64,000 bases of DNA from Eumeta japonica (lineage: Eukaryota > Arthropoda > Insecta > Lepidoptera > Psychidae), in assembly GCA_005406025.1 (NCBI GenBank), contig BGZK01000152.1:62001-126000 (forward strand). The letters run 5' to 3'. Below are positions 23,530-35,174 of this stretch, one piece after another. The notes below the pieces were generated by a model. The model saw only the letters and a list, made by a program, of their open reading frames with translations, was not told the origin of the DNA and made no database searches. Both the position numbers and the translations under genes were made by a program. Numbering within the stretch: the first letter of the stretch is position 1; every line of letters starts with the position of its first letter.

Positions 23530-23942
23530 ACGAAAAAAGAAAAGAAACCAACAATAAAATTGTCCATATTATCTTAGACAAATAATATTTCACTTTCAAT
23601 TATGACTTAGAAATTAGCCGATATTTTAAAGTCCTTGAATTTTTTTTTAAATTATAAATTGCGGTTTAAAAAAAATTTATCAATAAAAATTGCACCTTAA
23701 ATTTCTATGATTTACTTAAAGTTCAATTTTTTATTTTCTGTTAACTAAATTGTTTTATCTAAAAAACGAAAAATTCTTAAATTGTTCGAATGTCGGCTAA
23801 ATTCAAAATCACTATTAATGAATTTTGACTTACAACTATTTACAGTTTTTGAAATTCTTTTTAAGGTTACATTTTTATTTTTTGTATAAATAATTCCGAC
23901 ACAAATCACAAATATATTGAAACTCTGGATGTTCGATTTCTT

Positions 23943-25397
23943 TTAAAGTTTTTTAAAATAATTAAGACAGCGATAATGAGCCCATTTGTTGCAAATATCG
24001 CACGAAACCCAGTTTGAATCAGTTCGAGATTCGCCTCCTCCACATACTAAGCACTGATTACTTACATCCAAAGACTTGGTAATACATTCTACTTTCAATT
24101 GATCTCTAAGTTCATCCGGATTAATATCGCTGATTTCGTTTATTTTGCCGAGTAAAATTTCTTTTAAATAATGAAGCACATATACGCCACAATTAATGCT
24201 ATCCTGCTGATATGGATGCGGAATTTTTTTTATGCTCCAATAAATGAGACTGTCAGGAAAAATCTTCTCGTAGCAATCAATAAAATTTTTAAAATATGAA
24301 TAGCCGTCAGCATCTGGCAAACTCGGGTTTAAAAAATAAAAGAAGCCATCTATCAAATTAATATACACAAGAGTCCAATGAGAGTTTTCAACATTAACGG
24401 GTAAGAAAATTTCACTTTTTCCGTTTATAATTGTTTTTAAATTGTTGTAAAAGTAATTTTGTACATCTTTGCAGCCCGTTTCAAAGATTATTGTACTTTT
24501 TTCACATTCAATGTAAGCAACTTCATCAGTTTTTTCGGAGTCTGAGATAAACAAATTACTGCAGTAATCAATCAAAAAATTAGTTAACCATTGTTTTCGG
24601 ATATCTTCTATATTTTTGTAGAGAGTTCTGTAATCATTTCCGAATAAGAAGACATGATTATCGTTGTTATTTATATCTTTTACCCATGCAACAAAGTACT
24701 CTCTCGAACTAATATCACAAAAATAATAGTCTTTGTTGTTAATTGTTTTATTATTATCATTTACAATTAGCGCCTTCTTTTTAATTTCTAAATTTAAATT
24801 TTTCTTTAATGAATCAGAGTTTTGGTAACTAAGCCGGGATGATTTTCGTTGTTTTTTACAATCTTTCCAGCTTTCTTCAGATAACATATTATTTGGCTCA
24901 TTAATTTTTGGCCCAGATCGTTTTCTGGAGCATACTATTGGTGGTGGTAAATCTAAAAGTTGAAGGGCCGCCTTTAATGCAAAAAACAATTTATCTATAA
25001 AAACTCCCGCTTTTAATCCCAGCTCCCTTTCCGCTTTGACTTGCTTAAAATGGTTTTCAGCGTTGCTGTTGCAGGAATGTTCTTTTTTTGTATTAAGCAT
25101 GATGGACCAGAAAGGAAGATCGGGAAGTAATTCGTCCACTAAATATTGTACAAATTCTAAACACCGATTGTTATTCATCGGATAATCATTTTGGCATTTA
25201 CTTGCACGGATTTGTACTTTAACTTTTATCTCTAAAAAGTCTCGATGGTAAGGACTTGATCTGGTGTTTGCTGTTGTTATTGGTTCTGATTCATCGTCAG
25301 AACCATAAAATTCATCATCGCGAATGTCGTCATCAATATCAAAATTTAATTCATACTGACCTCTTTGCTCACTCTGTACATTTAGCAGCTGTTTCAT
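23943..25397 (-). CDS. Ulp1-like (C48) cysteine protease with C-terminal PHD-like finger, element-encoded
   Basis: This is an intact 484-codon frame from ATG at 25397. Residues 1-60 are acidic. The middle is Lys/Ser-rich with a conserved ELLPDLPFWSIML block, found in other TE proteins of this type as I recall. The protease is at about residues 320-420: ENSHWTLVYINL gives the His, the position normally Asp reads FLNPSLPD (Asn in the usual Asp place), and YQQDSINCGVYVLHY supplies the Gln and the nucleophile Cys. Residues about 450-480 have CLVCGG...WVSCDICNKWAHYRC, a PHD/zinc-ribbon pattern that stops early. Ulp1 proteases cleave SUMO-like proteins from targets; MULE-borne homologues are known but their role in transposition is unclear. 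The Asp-to-Asn change may or may not abolish activity. Confidence 0.8.
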   Translation of the reverse strand: MKQLLNVQSEQRGQYELNFDIDDDIRDDEFYGSDDESEPITTANTRSSPYHRDFLEIKVKVQIRASKCQNDYPMNNNRCLEFVQYLVDELLPDLPFWSIMLNTKKEHSCNSNAENHFKQVKAERELGLKAGVFIDKLFFALKAALQLLDLPPPIVCSRKRSGPKINEPNNMLSEESWKDCKKQRKSSRLSYQNSDSLKKNLNLEIKKKALIVNDNNKTINNKDYYFCDISSREYFVAWVKDINNNDNHVFLFGNDYRTLYKNIEDIRKQWLTNFLIDYCSNLFISDSEKTDEVAYIECEKSTIIFETGCKDVQNYFYNNLKTIINGKSEIFLPVNVENSHWTLVYINLIDGFFYFLNPSLPDADGYSYFKNFIDCYEKIFPDSLIYWSIKKIPHPYQQDSINCGVYVLHYLKEILLGKINEISDINPDELRDQLKVECITKSLDVSNQCLVCGGGESRTDSNWVSCDICNKWAHYRCLNYFKKL

Positions 25398-26973
25398 GGC
25401 GTTTTAAATTCTTTATTTTGCTCGGGATATATCAAAGTAATAAATAGATTTTCAACTGTTGTTTTTAATAGATCATAATCATCAATATGAACTAGTAGAG
25501 CCATCATCTCCAAGGAAAAACTAATTATGGGTTTACTTACATTTTTTTTCTCTAAGTATCTGGACACCATTTTCATAATGTGAGCATAGCAAAAGAATAG
25601 AGGTGTGATTTTGGGGTCTAGTGGTGTTTTATTAATGACAGCATCGTAAGTTTTTTCCAAATACTCGGATACTCTCAAGTCGTTCCAAGAACATAATACA
25701 GCGTTAATCTCGGCCCAGGACCAGTCAGTAACGACAGATTGAAATAACGGCCACTTCAGCTTGTGAGCGCGCCAGATTTTTTTGGAAAAACTTAAAAACG
25801 AGCTGATATTGTCTGCTGTTTGGTCATTGGTGATCATCTCCAGGACCGGGTAAATACGATGGTTGATATTTACCACACCCGCATAATAATTAACCCTCTT
25901 TGATCCGTCATAAGGCTTTTTGACGACTGAATGGAATCAAAGTGGAGAGTCAGTGAACCTGCATATTTCTCCAACATTGCTACTTGCTCATCGATTCCCA
26001 AGTAGACTATGAACGGTGGAGACGCGAATAATTTTATATACGGATGTTTAAAATGAGCTTCACTTAATCATAAAGAAATATCAGCACAGTCATCTCTATG
26101 ACGAATATCTTCGCAAACACCTTCAGAGCGAGCTTTTTGCAATACTTCTAGTGAATGAGAATACTGATAATTTCTTTCAGTGCGAGCCAGACCAATATCC
26201 ATATCATTTACAAGTTCGTTATGAATGGACTTCGGATTCGCGAACCGTAAACGTTTTTTTATTTCTTGACGTCTACTTTTTGTAAGGGCGTATGAAAGAA
26301 ACTGCGTGTGGTTTGGCGGATCAGCGATTGAGTAAATATTAATAATAGTCTTAAAATTCCGCGGTTCTCCTTTGAATTTAAATCTCACCTTACAATTTGG
26401 TTGCTTGCATTTAGCATAATCGCGAAAACGGTTATTATTATCATGTGACAGCCCATGGAATATCAAGACGCAGGAGATTTGAGTTTTATTTGGCAAATTT
26501 TCGCGCAAATATTGGCGAAAGTGGTCTGCTGATACGAGGCCATCTCGAATCATCAAAGACGAGCAAACCGTCAGTGATTTGATGATTCGATAATTGTATT
26601 GTTTTTTTACCACAGCAATTGGCTTATCGTCAGGATCAGCGATAACAGGTGTAAGATCATTCATAGAACTTGTACTAAGTTGTTTGGTAAGTTCTTGTAC
26701 ATCATCTTCTTTATAAGTTTTACTTGAACTGGGAGCAGATAATTTTTTGTCCAATTGTTTATTGAACTTATCTACCAAACCATTTTCGTTTCTAATCCAA
26801 TAAAAATATAATCGAGTCCGAAGCCACTCAATATCTTTTTTTTTTTTAAGAGATAAATAATTGCAGAGATTGAGAAAAAGAGTTTTGTCTTTTGTTGGAC
26901 TCTCAATTATTTGATCCCTGCGATCAACAAATTTTACTAGTCCACTGATAATTGATTCTTCTTCATATTTCAT
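25397..26973 (-). pseudogene. MULE-like transposase, one clear frameshift
   Basis: The ATG at 26973 opens a 301-codon frame (26973-26068). A second frame (25876-25394) continues it, and the bridging segment 26067-25877 is readable in between. The first part contains a C/H-rich block (CKQPNCKVRF...PPNHTQ, about residues 190-225) like the FLYWCH/WRKY-type DNA-binding finger of MULEs. The core shows LHFDS (first acidic residue), a VNYYAGVVN strand in the shifted frame, PVLEMITNDQTADNIS, VVTDWSWAEINAVL (second Asp) and CYAHIMK. The frameshift is near 25895. The downstream frame ends at a TGA that overlaps the ATG of the next ORF (ATGA at about 25397-25394), so the two products may once have been one polyprotein or translationally coupled. 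Confidence 0.75.
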
Positions 26974-27068
26974 TGTAACTCACTAACACTGTTCCACTGA
27001 ATACGATCGCATAAATTTAAGGATTATTTAAAAAATATAAACATGAACAATATATCACGAAGCACTTA

Positions 27069-27240
27069 TTTCACTAGCTTATCATCTGTCACCACAGACA
27101 TTTGGAGTACATATAATAATTGTTGCAATATATGACACAAAGTAATAAAACAATAGGTCACTTCGCACACTATCACTCACTTCACTAGTTTATTATTTGT
27201 CACCACAGAAATTTGGAGCAAATACAATAATTGTTACAAA
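27069..27240. repeat. Imperfect direct repeat upstream of the MULE transposase
   Basis: TTCACTAGCTTATCATCTGT and the following CACCACAGACATTTGGAG at 27069 recur at about 27182 as TTCACTAGTTTATTATTTGT and CACCACAGAAATTTGGAG. The spacing is about 113 bases. It lies in the presumed promoter region of the transposase and could be a regulatory or binding repeat. Confidence 0.7.
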
Positions 27241-27485
27241 AGTTTTCAATTAAAAAATGAATGGAGTATTATTTGGCACATTTATTGTACTTGATGAAAT
27301 TTATTTGTACATTATGCTTGAAATACGACTACTCACATGAATATATATGTATCATTAATGAGAATAATGAGAAGCTAATTATCAAAATCAACGCACCAAA
27401 CTTCAAAGAGTTCAAAATTGGTGCGTTCTTCGCGTTGTTCAGCCATCTTGTTTTTCCAGTATGGCGACTACGCCGGTTTGATATT

Positions 27486-28285
27486 GGCGCTAAATTTAAA
27501 CGTAATTTACGTGTGAGATAAGCATAAAAATATGAAATTGAATCATTTCTTATTATTGAATACGGGAATTTATGTATAATTTTTGTTTCTGAATATTGTA
27601 CATAAAGATTATTGAAGAATAGACAAGTATTTTTGTCATTCGAAACAAAAGAAACCTTTTTCCATATTTATATCCCTAACAAAATTTAAAAAAAAAATTT
27701 TAACTTCGAGTATTTTCAACACAATAAAAAAAACTCATTAATAAAAATTTGTACATATAAATTTTACGGTAAAAAATAAGTACTTTTTTTAATTTTGGCT
27801 AGAAAAAATTTTTTCGAAGGTATATCCGTGTTCAAAAAGTAAAAAGAAAATTTGGATACGGATATCTCTGAAAATATTAAAATTTGGGAAAAGCTACAAA
27901 ATGTACATGTGAATTTTTAAAAAAACTTCATGTACATTTTTGGATTTGACAAAAAAATCATTTTTGGAGCAGTTATTGTGAGCCAAGGCTTCTAATAAAA
28001 ATAACAAGTAACAGAAAAATGTACATTTAAAATATGAATAATCAACGGAAACTACAAATTTTCGAGCGATTTTTATGTTTCAGTACCTTTAAAAACCTTC
28101 CCAAAAATTATTTTTAAGTGTAAAAAATTTTTGAAAAATAAAAAAATATTTTTTAAATTTTGTACTTTTTTAATTTTTCGCGCTAAAAAACGCTGTCTGC
28201 TTCTATTTGCGGTAGATCGACTTTTACTCTCGATATCCGTATTCCAATGGTATTTTTATGGGCTGTGTGCTAACTTCAGGGTCGC
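27486..28285. repeat. Right terminal inverted repeat of the MULE-like element
   Basis: This is the inverse partner of 22748-23529. Its inner end is GGCGCTAAATTTAAACGTAA, facing the 5' side of the transposase gene, so it likely contains the promoter. Just inside it, 27069-27240 holds a direct repeat of spacing about 113 bases, and 27393-27426 a hairpin with ACGCACCAA arms. Confidence 0.9.
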
Positions 28286-29633
28286 ATTTATTTAATACTG
28301 TTATCTGATAATTCTGATCGTGTATGTCACCCTTCAAAGCACTGCACTATAGTATTTCAGCTATCTGCATTCATAGCCCTGAAATGGATACAAATTTCAC
28401 CTGCTTTACGTTGATTGCAAATACAGGAAATGATCGTAATTTTTTGCAGTTTTTTTCGGAATATTCAATTTCAGTTTTTGATAAAATTTTTGTTTAAAAA
28501 AATATCAGCTAATAAACATTTATGCTATAATTCTATATGCTCTAAAAAATTTGATTGATTGTTTGTAGTCAACTTTGATTCAAATAAATAAATGCTTATC
28601 TAAAACCACATATAACAGTAAATTATTCAAAAAACCCAAAAATAATTAGAGGAATGAACAATTTAGGTAAGTAATATTCTGAGTATCATTACAAATTTTA
28701 CGACTTACTGATAAAATATTGATCTTTGAAAGAATTAAATTTAACATTTATTATTTGCATCAAGATAACCTCATAGTGTTTCATGACAACTTTTATGTTT
28801 TATAATTTTTTTTAATCATGAAATTGAAAAGGAACTTTCTTCAAGGTATAAATAAAATTTGAAATAAATTGAAGTATATTTCCACTATTCTACTAAAATT
28901 GATAATAGTTAAAACATGTGGCATGATTAGAAAATAAAGAGCAGTTCATGTTCTCTTTACCATAGAATTAAACTTTTTTTTCAGCATTTTATTTGTGTTC
29001 TAATGTACTATAAATGTCATCACATACTATAAACAAACTGAATATGTTCAAAATCTTATATTTGAAAATCAATAGTTCGAGATGATAAATGCGTCAAGTT
29101 TTAAAAAACGGATACGAACTTTGGGATTTTAAAAAGCTTCATTTTTTAATATCAATTGATAAAATATTGTGTATAGCTTACCAAATGTGTGTACTTCAAC
29201 TTATACGCTTTTTGGCTTTGTAGAACCAGGAAACTTCATATATTATTATTTTTTAGGTCTTCAAAATGTATAGTTTAATTCAGAGCTTTTTTAAAATATT
29301 TGAAACTTTGTAGTTTACAAAATTATTAACAAAAAAAAAAAGATCAAATGTCTGTTGATCAAAAAATTTTTCTTATCTTAAAACTACAGGATGATGTAGC
29401 TTTTGAATATTTCACTTTATTTTTGTAGGTATTGTCAATTTATTGCACTTCTATTCGCATTTTTAACATTTAGTTTATTTTAACACAATATACTTGAACA
29501 TTTTTTTATGTTTTCTATTAAAGGTTAAAAGTAATTTTTGCATTTCTTTACTTTAAATCAAAAAATTTCATAATCTAGAAACATATCTTTATTAATCAAA
29601 TTGTAATCTACATAGAACATTTTTTATCTATAC
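28286..29633. other. AT-rich interior of the P-type element, no gene seen
   Basis: This lies between the nested MULE and the nested hAT. No frame with recognisable content was found, and the THAP and RNase-H parts of a P transposase are not here. Confidence 0.5.
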
Positions 29634-29641
29634 ATTTTACA

Positions 29642-32201
29642 TAGGGATGCATCGATACGCCTTTTGGCCGATACGATACCGATACCGATACTTTTACTAA
29701 AATATCGCCGATACCGATACCGATATCGATACGCCTAGAAAATTCAAATAAATGATAAGGTAATAAAATATAAAACTTCTAGCTACAAATAAAATACGCT
29801 TTGGGTTATTTTCTTTTATTAAATAAGTAGTAGCATTGACATTAAAAGATTAAACATTTAAAAAAAATATGGTGGATTTATTACATACTTAACATATTAA
29901 TAATTAAAATTAACATTTATAAGATTTTTGTTTAAAAAGCAAAGTATTCTCAAATTTTGTGGAGAAAGGCGGTTTCGCAAGTCTGTTTGAATGAGACCTG
30001 CGGTGGAAAATAGCCTCTCGGATGCAACAGAGCTCATTTGGAAACTGAAGTACTTCTGCGCCAGTTTTTTCAAATGTGGGTATAAGACGTCATTGTGCCA
30101 GAAAAGTAGCGGATCTGCGTCTCTGGGTATATTGGGAGATCTTAGGTACTTCTCGACTTCTTCTTTGAGAGAGTTATTGCTGCTCAGAGTTGACAGGGGA
30201 TCATCTTCTTCGGACTCTCTAATAATATTTTCACAAACGCTCCAAAGGCCACCACTAGCAGTCATCTCAGAACTTGTGCTCGGTGTAGGTGCGACCATGT
30301 CCGAAGCATTTTCGGAATATAAATCTTCGTTAAGGTTGATGATTAACTCCACAAGACGCTTTTTTGCTGTAGATGTTGTAGAGTGTAGTTGAAATATCCG
30401 TGTTTTATATCGAGGATCAAGCGTTGTGGCTAAGCAATATATCTCTTCATTTTCCAAGTCTTCGAAACGTTCATTAAGAGCCATTAACAAGTCACCCGCT
30501 AATTTTTGCGATATATTCTCCTCTTCTCGGCGACGAACCTCTCATATTTTCTAATAATTTTCGAAGACTGTTAATTAATGGAATGGCGTCAGACAACGTA
30601 GCAGTGGATTTGCTGATTGACTTTGTGGCTTCTTCAAAATACCGCAAAATATTCACCACCTTCTCCATCATTATCCATTCTTCAGTTGTAAGTTCTGCTT
30701 TGCAAGTTATACGAGGTAGACAAGCTTGCACTGCAACTCGTTGTTCTAGCAAACGCCTCAATGCCTGTAGTGTCGAGTCCCAACGTGTAGATATATCCTG
30801 TATTAAGACATGGTTGGCAATATTATGTATCTTGCATTTCTTTTAATACCTTATTGCTGCTCGTGGAATGACTAAAATGTCCTATAATAGACCTTGCTTT
30901 GGTTATCATTTCTTTGACTTTATCATCTTTAAAAAGCCTGGCTTTGATTACCAGTTGCAATGAGTGAGCCAAACACTTTACAGGTACAACATTATACGTT
31001 TCTTGAATCTCTCTTATAGCGACACTCATGTTTGCTGCGTTGTCAGAAACTATAGCTCGAACTCGGTCTTGTATATTCCAATCATGAAAAGCCTTGTTGA
31101 GGTTGCTTGCAATGTTTATACCTGTGTGCGATCCATCGAATGGCAAAACTTCAAGACAGTAACTTTTGTACTCAAAAGTTGCAGTGATTCCATGTGCTGT
31201 CAAGCTAATAAAATCATTGGATTGCGAAGAAGAGTCACTTGTCCAGATGTCGGTGGTTATCACAATATGCGGCAGGTCTTTAATAGTTCTAGTACTTTAG
31301 CTCTCACTCGCTGATACATTTCTGGTATGACTTTTTCTGTAATGTGGAACCGCGAAACCATTTTATATTTTGGACACAGTTTTTATCAATCTTTGGAAGC
31401 CTATTTTGTTTACTAAATCAAAGGCTCCATATCCACGCATATTTGCTCAGCAATAGTGAGAGTTATATCTTTTGCCCGAACGTCGTCGTCGACATAAAGT
31501 GATTTCTTATCGATTATCTCTGACAAAGTTGCTTGTCTCTTTGGTTGTGGTTGTAGACCGCCCTCCTCGTCGCGCTTGGTTTTCTGAGTAGTTGTTTTGA
31601 GGTCGAAGCGGTGTCCAATTCACTATTATGGTGCCTCTTCATGTGGATCCATAAGTTTGACGTGTTATAACTTTTAGAGGTGGTACCTCGAGACACATTT
31701 TCTTTACAATATAGGCATGTTGCTTTGGAATTATCCAACGTCGAAATTTCAAAATGGCTCCAAATAGTGCTTTTGTGTTTTGAAGTTGACATAATTTTCG
31801 TAAGCACTGTAGACAGGTCTTTGAAATGTTTAAATATTCACCACACAACTATTTAATCAATTAATTATGATGTGTCAACTGTAATTCTGTATTTTATAAT
31901 TTCTAACATAACCAACAAAAATCGCTATAGCGCAATGGTATGCACAAAGCAGCACGAGTGAGCGAAAGTACAAAGAGTGTGTGAGACAAAACTCGCTGGG
32001 GAATTCCCCGAGCATTGACCGTTCGTTTCGTGCCTCGTTTGCAGTGAAGCAAGCGCGCGCGTTTACATTTAGTAATTTAAAGCGCGCGGAATTTGAAATG
32101 TTGTTAGATCGGTATCGGCTATCAAAATATCCCCGATACCGATATATCGGTAAATCGGATATATCGCCGATATATCGGTATCGGTATCGGATGCATCCCT
32201 A
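29642..32201 (-). mobile_element. hAT (Ac/ZBED1-like) transposon with perfect 8-bp duplication
   Basis: The ends TAGGGATGCATCGATAC and the inverse GTATCGGATGCATCCCTA pair up. ATTTTACA stands exactly outside both (29634-29641 and 32202-32209). Subterminal regions on both sides repeat CGATACCGATA/TATCGGTATCGG motifs many times, as expected for transposase-binding sites. The 2.56-kb element encodes a BED-finger transposase on the minus strand, now broken in several frames. Confidence 0.92.
29897..31807 (-). pseudogene. hAT transposase, BED finger to dimerisation domain, several lesions
   Basis: Four consecutive minus-strand segments belong to one protein. 31807-31514 has the BED zinc finger (TCLYCKENVSRG...NLWIHMKRHH). 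31263-30823 has the start of the RNase-H core with ITTDIWTSDSS (first Asp region) and AIVSDNAANM (second Asp) and HSLQLVI. 30761-30492 follows the helical insertion. 30490-29897 has the hAT C-terminal dimerisation block with YFSFQMSSVASERLFSTAG. Frameshifts or stops separate them (about 31500-31265, 30823-30761, 30491). An N-terminal Met at 31793 or 31807 is plausible. It is certainly inactive as read. Confidence 0.88.
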
Positions 32202-32373
32202 ATTTTACAACCTTTCAAGATCTCTTGTATTGAATTTCAAAAAAATATCTCTTGGAGACTTACAAATAAATTTTTATTTTTTTTTAGGTTTTTAAACTAA
32301 AATTTTTTGACATATATTTAAGAGCTGTTCAAACTCAATACAAAAACTGGTAATTATTTTATAACTATCTTAA

Positions 32374-34997
32374 CCCTTTCCCTCCGGGGTAGTGATTTTT
32401 AACAAATTTCCGCTTTTGAACTTTATTACCATAATAAGGTGGATAAAAGGAAAAACACAGATTTTTTTTAGATTTTTATTATGCCTAGAAGTACTATTTC
32501 CAAGACCTAGACTTAGAAGTACCGTCAGGAACTTCGTGTTATTACAATGTTAAGAACTTTGATAGAAACTACAAAAGTAATGAGATCCACCATTGACTTA
32601 GTAAGAATTAAATTAATGACTTAGTAATAATACAAATAAAAATAAATAATTAAAGGTTAACCTCGTGGTATTCAATAAAACAATTTTTCTTTTCATTGAC
32701 ACACAAAAACACGTTGCAATGCGAACATTTAATATGAGGTTTCGACTGAATCTTCTTCAAACTACAAACCTCACACCTTCCCCTGTTCTCTACGAACATA
32801 GGCCAATGGATGCCTCTGTTACGCAAGCGTACGTCTTTTATAGTGGAATAGTCAGATTTTCGTCTTTTGGAAGGGCCGCCTTTTGCAGTATTATCAGTAG
32901 AAGTCTTTCTTTTCTGACTAGCATCTTTCATTGTCATCAAGCCTTGAGTAACAGAACGTCTAAAATCTTTTACGGTAGTTTGTTCCATTATAAGTCCATG
33001 AATGACATATGCATTTACAAATGCGATGTCCAGAAGACCCCAAAACAATCTGTGCCACCATTTCGGAGATTTGCGATCTATACTGTAAAGGGCTCTCAAA
33101 CGATCAGCTGTATCTACGCCGCCCATATAATTATTGTAACCTTTGACAGCTATAGGGCATGTAATAGCAGACTTGGATCCATTTTTTTCTTTACGTGACA
33201 CAGTTGCCTCTTGGTTTCCATGAAAATTAGACACGAAATTAACCACTTTGTTATCCTTCCATTTACAATATCCAATGTCTAAATTTGAAAATCGATGATC
33301 ACTCTCGCCCCTTTTCAATTGAGAATCAGCGAGCACGTTTCCGGGCCGTCCCTTTCTGTTACATCGGATAGTTCCACATGCGTAGGTGTTTTCAGTTTTC
33401 AGTTTCTCAAGTAAAGCGACAGACTTGAAAAAATTATCAAAGTAGACTACCTTCCTTTTACTCCAATCTTGTTCCGTCAACTCTAAAACAACTTTCTCTC
33501 CCAATCCATGGCCGGTAAATTTTGAGTTCAGCTCTTCGTCTTTCCCTTGGTAAATTTGAAACTTTTTTATATACCCCCTCTGGTCAGCAAGACACCACAG
33601 TTTGTACCACCTTTTTATGGGCTTCATAGGTAGATACTGTTTTAGGACAGACTTACTTTTGAATTTAATCATGGACTCATCTACACTCACTTCGCGAGTA
33701 TCATGATAAACCACTTCAAATTTTTTATTGAGTGCATCAATCATCGGTCTAATTTTATATAATTTATCTTTGCAGTCTGAAGGCATTTTAGAGTTATCAT
33801 TGCAATGCAGATGAGATAAAATAATAGTAAACCTGTCTCTAGGCATTGTTCTGCAAATAAGTGCGTTGTTGAGATCAGGAGCCGAAGAGTAATGGTCTCT
33901 CCACGCCGGACGAGTATTGTAGCCCATAAAAAAATCATACCAATGAATGTTTGCTTTTTTAGGTTCAATATTTTACTTTTCTGAGTAGCATAATAGTTAC
34001 TTTGGTATACAATATTGTCAACAATGTTTTCAATCAATACTAAAAATATATCAGTAGATGTGGTACAGTGAGCAAACCAGTCATCTATTACTCCAGTATC
34101 CTCAATGTATTCGGGTAAAAATGTACTTAGGTCCCTCTTTTTCCATTTACGGGTTGGTTCGGGTAATCGCTGGCTAGTTCGGCTTGCAGATGGTAGATCA
34201 GGTTGAACACTAGGTCCAGGTATTGGATATGGGGGTACCTGATTTATTGGGCACTCCAATACATCTTCATTTGACGGCGACAACGGCGGAACTTCGGCAA
34301 AAGCACCTTTCAGAGCACTTTCAAAAATATCATCGAAATCTCTTGGCGAAGGTGGTTGAAGATTGTCAACTTCATCATCGGACACACCTGCATCAGACTC
34401 TTCGTCGCAGTCCGGAAGCTCTTCTAATAACAGGGTTTCAATTAGAGCCGTGTGGTTTTTTATATCCATCTTAATGACTAAAACAATAAAAATATTGATC
34501 AGAACAATAATATAAATAAAAATACATTGGTTTATAATAATTATAATAAAATAAAATACCCAATTCATCGTGTATATGTATTATAAAAAACCATAATATT
34601 TGAGACTAGAATCACCTGACGGTACTTTTAAGTCCGCAGTAGTTTTTATCAAAAATCCGTATGAAATATCGTTATAATACATTATAATAGCTTTTAGATA
34701 TATAGCCAATGTAATAAACAACGTAAAAAGTAAAAAAATAACACTTACCTATGATATTGTATTTAAAAAACCTTTTCCATTTCATCGCACAAAGTGAAAA
34801 AATGTTTGACAAGTTGTGACTCGCATTTCAAATTTTACGTCAACGCCGCTCGGTAATTCAAATAACGCGCTGTGATTGGCTTACGGAAACGGTACTCTAA
34901 AGGATCGTCAGTTGCAGTTAACGTAAAGTGTTTTCGTACTAAAGATATTAGACGAAAAATGTGGTGGTACTTCTAAGTACCATAAAAAGGGAAAGGG
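32374..34997 (-). mobile_element. piggyBac-family transposon, nearly intact
   Basis: The left end starts CCCTTTCCC directly after TTAA (32370-32373). The right end is GGGAAAGGG followed by CTAA (34998-35001), a one-base-changed TTAA target. The 2.6-kb element encodes a single minus-strand transposase with one frameshift. AGAAGTAC-type motifs occur near both ends (about 32510 and 34970) and GACGGTACTTTTAAG at about 34618, possibly internal inverted motifs. It lies inside the P-type composite element. Confidence 0.85.
32650..34469 (-). pseudogene. piggyBac transposase with a single frameshift
   Basis: From ATG at 34469 (MDIKNHT) the frame runs through an acidic N-terminus and a KWKKRDL block to TFIGMIF. 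There the T7 run near 33945-33955 has lost one base, and the frame 33927-32650 continues with MGYNTRPAWRDHYSS. The catalytic triad is visible: VSVDESMIKF, VYFDNFF and GGVDTADRL. The C-terminal cysteine-rich domain reads CEVCSLKK...CSHCNVFLCVNEKKNC. Total length would be about 600 residues, as in the family. I start at the internal Met because the upstream hydrophobic leader from 34568 is low-complexity AT sequence. Confidence 0.88.
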
Positions 34998-35174
34998 CTA
35001 AACTAAGTTCCTTAACTGTAATATATAGTGAAAGCGACGTTATCGCAACTATATATTATATAAAATATTTTTATTAAAAGACTTATCCTTGAAGGAATTT
35101 TGAAGCAAAGCTGTTTATAATTTATACTTTTTGTTTGGAGTCATTTATATTATATTTTTTCAATATATAATTAT

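Larger units (their letters stand above)
22748..28285 (-). mobile_element. MULE-like DNA transposon with about 0.8-kb terminal inverted repeats
   Basis: The left arm 22748-23529 and right arm 27486-28285 are inverse copies with only scattered differences, ending G(T/C)GACCCTGAAG. ATTTATTT stands on both outer sides (22740-22747 and 28286-28293), an 8-bp target duplication. Between the arms, minus-strand ORFs encode a DDE transposase with an N-terminal zinc-binding region (26973-25397) and a second ORF with a Ulp1 cysteine protease and a PHD-like finger (25397-23943). Long TIRs, 8-9-bp duplication and a Ulp1 partner are all known from Mutator-like elements. The similar arms suggest it is younger than its P-type host element. 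One clear frameshift spoils the transposase. Confidence 0.8.

Noticed and set aside
31920..31960. Possible tRNA-like GCGCAATGG stretch
   Set aside because: No cloverleaf with a matching acceptor stem or T-loop GTTCRA could be drawn.
32665..33198. 177-codon plus-strand ORF
   Set aside because: It is the shadow of the piggyBac transposase on the other strand.
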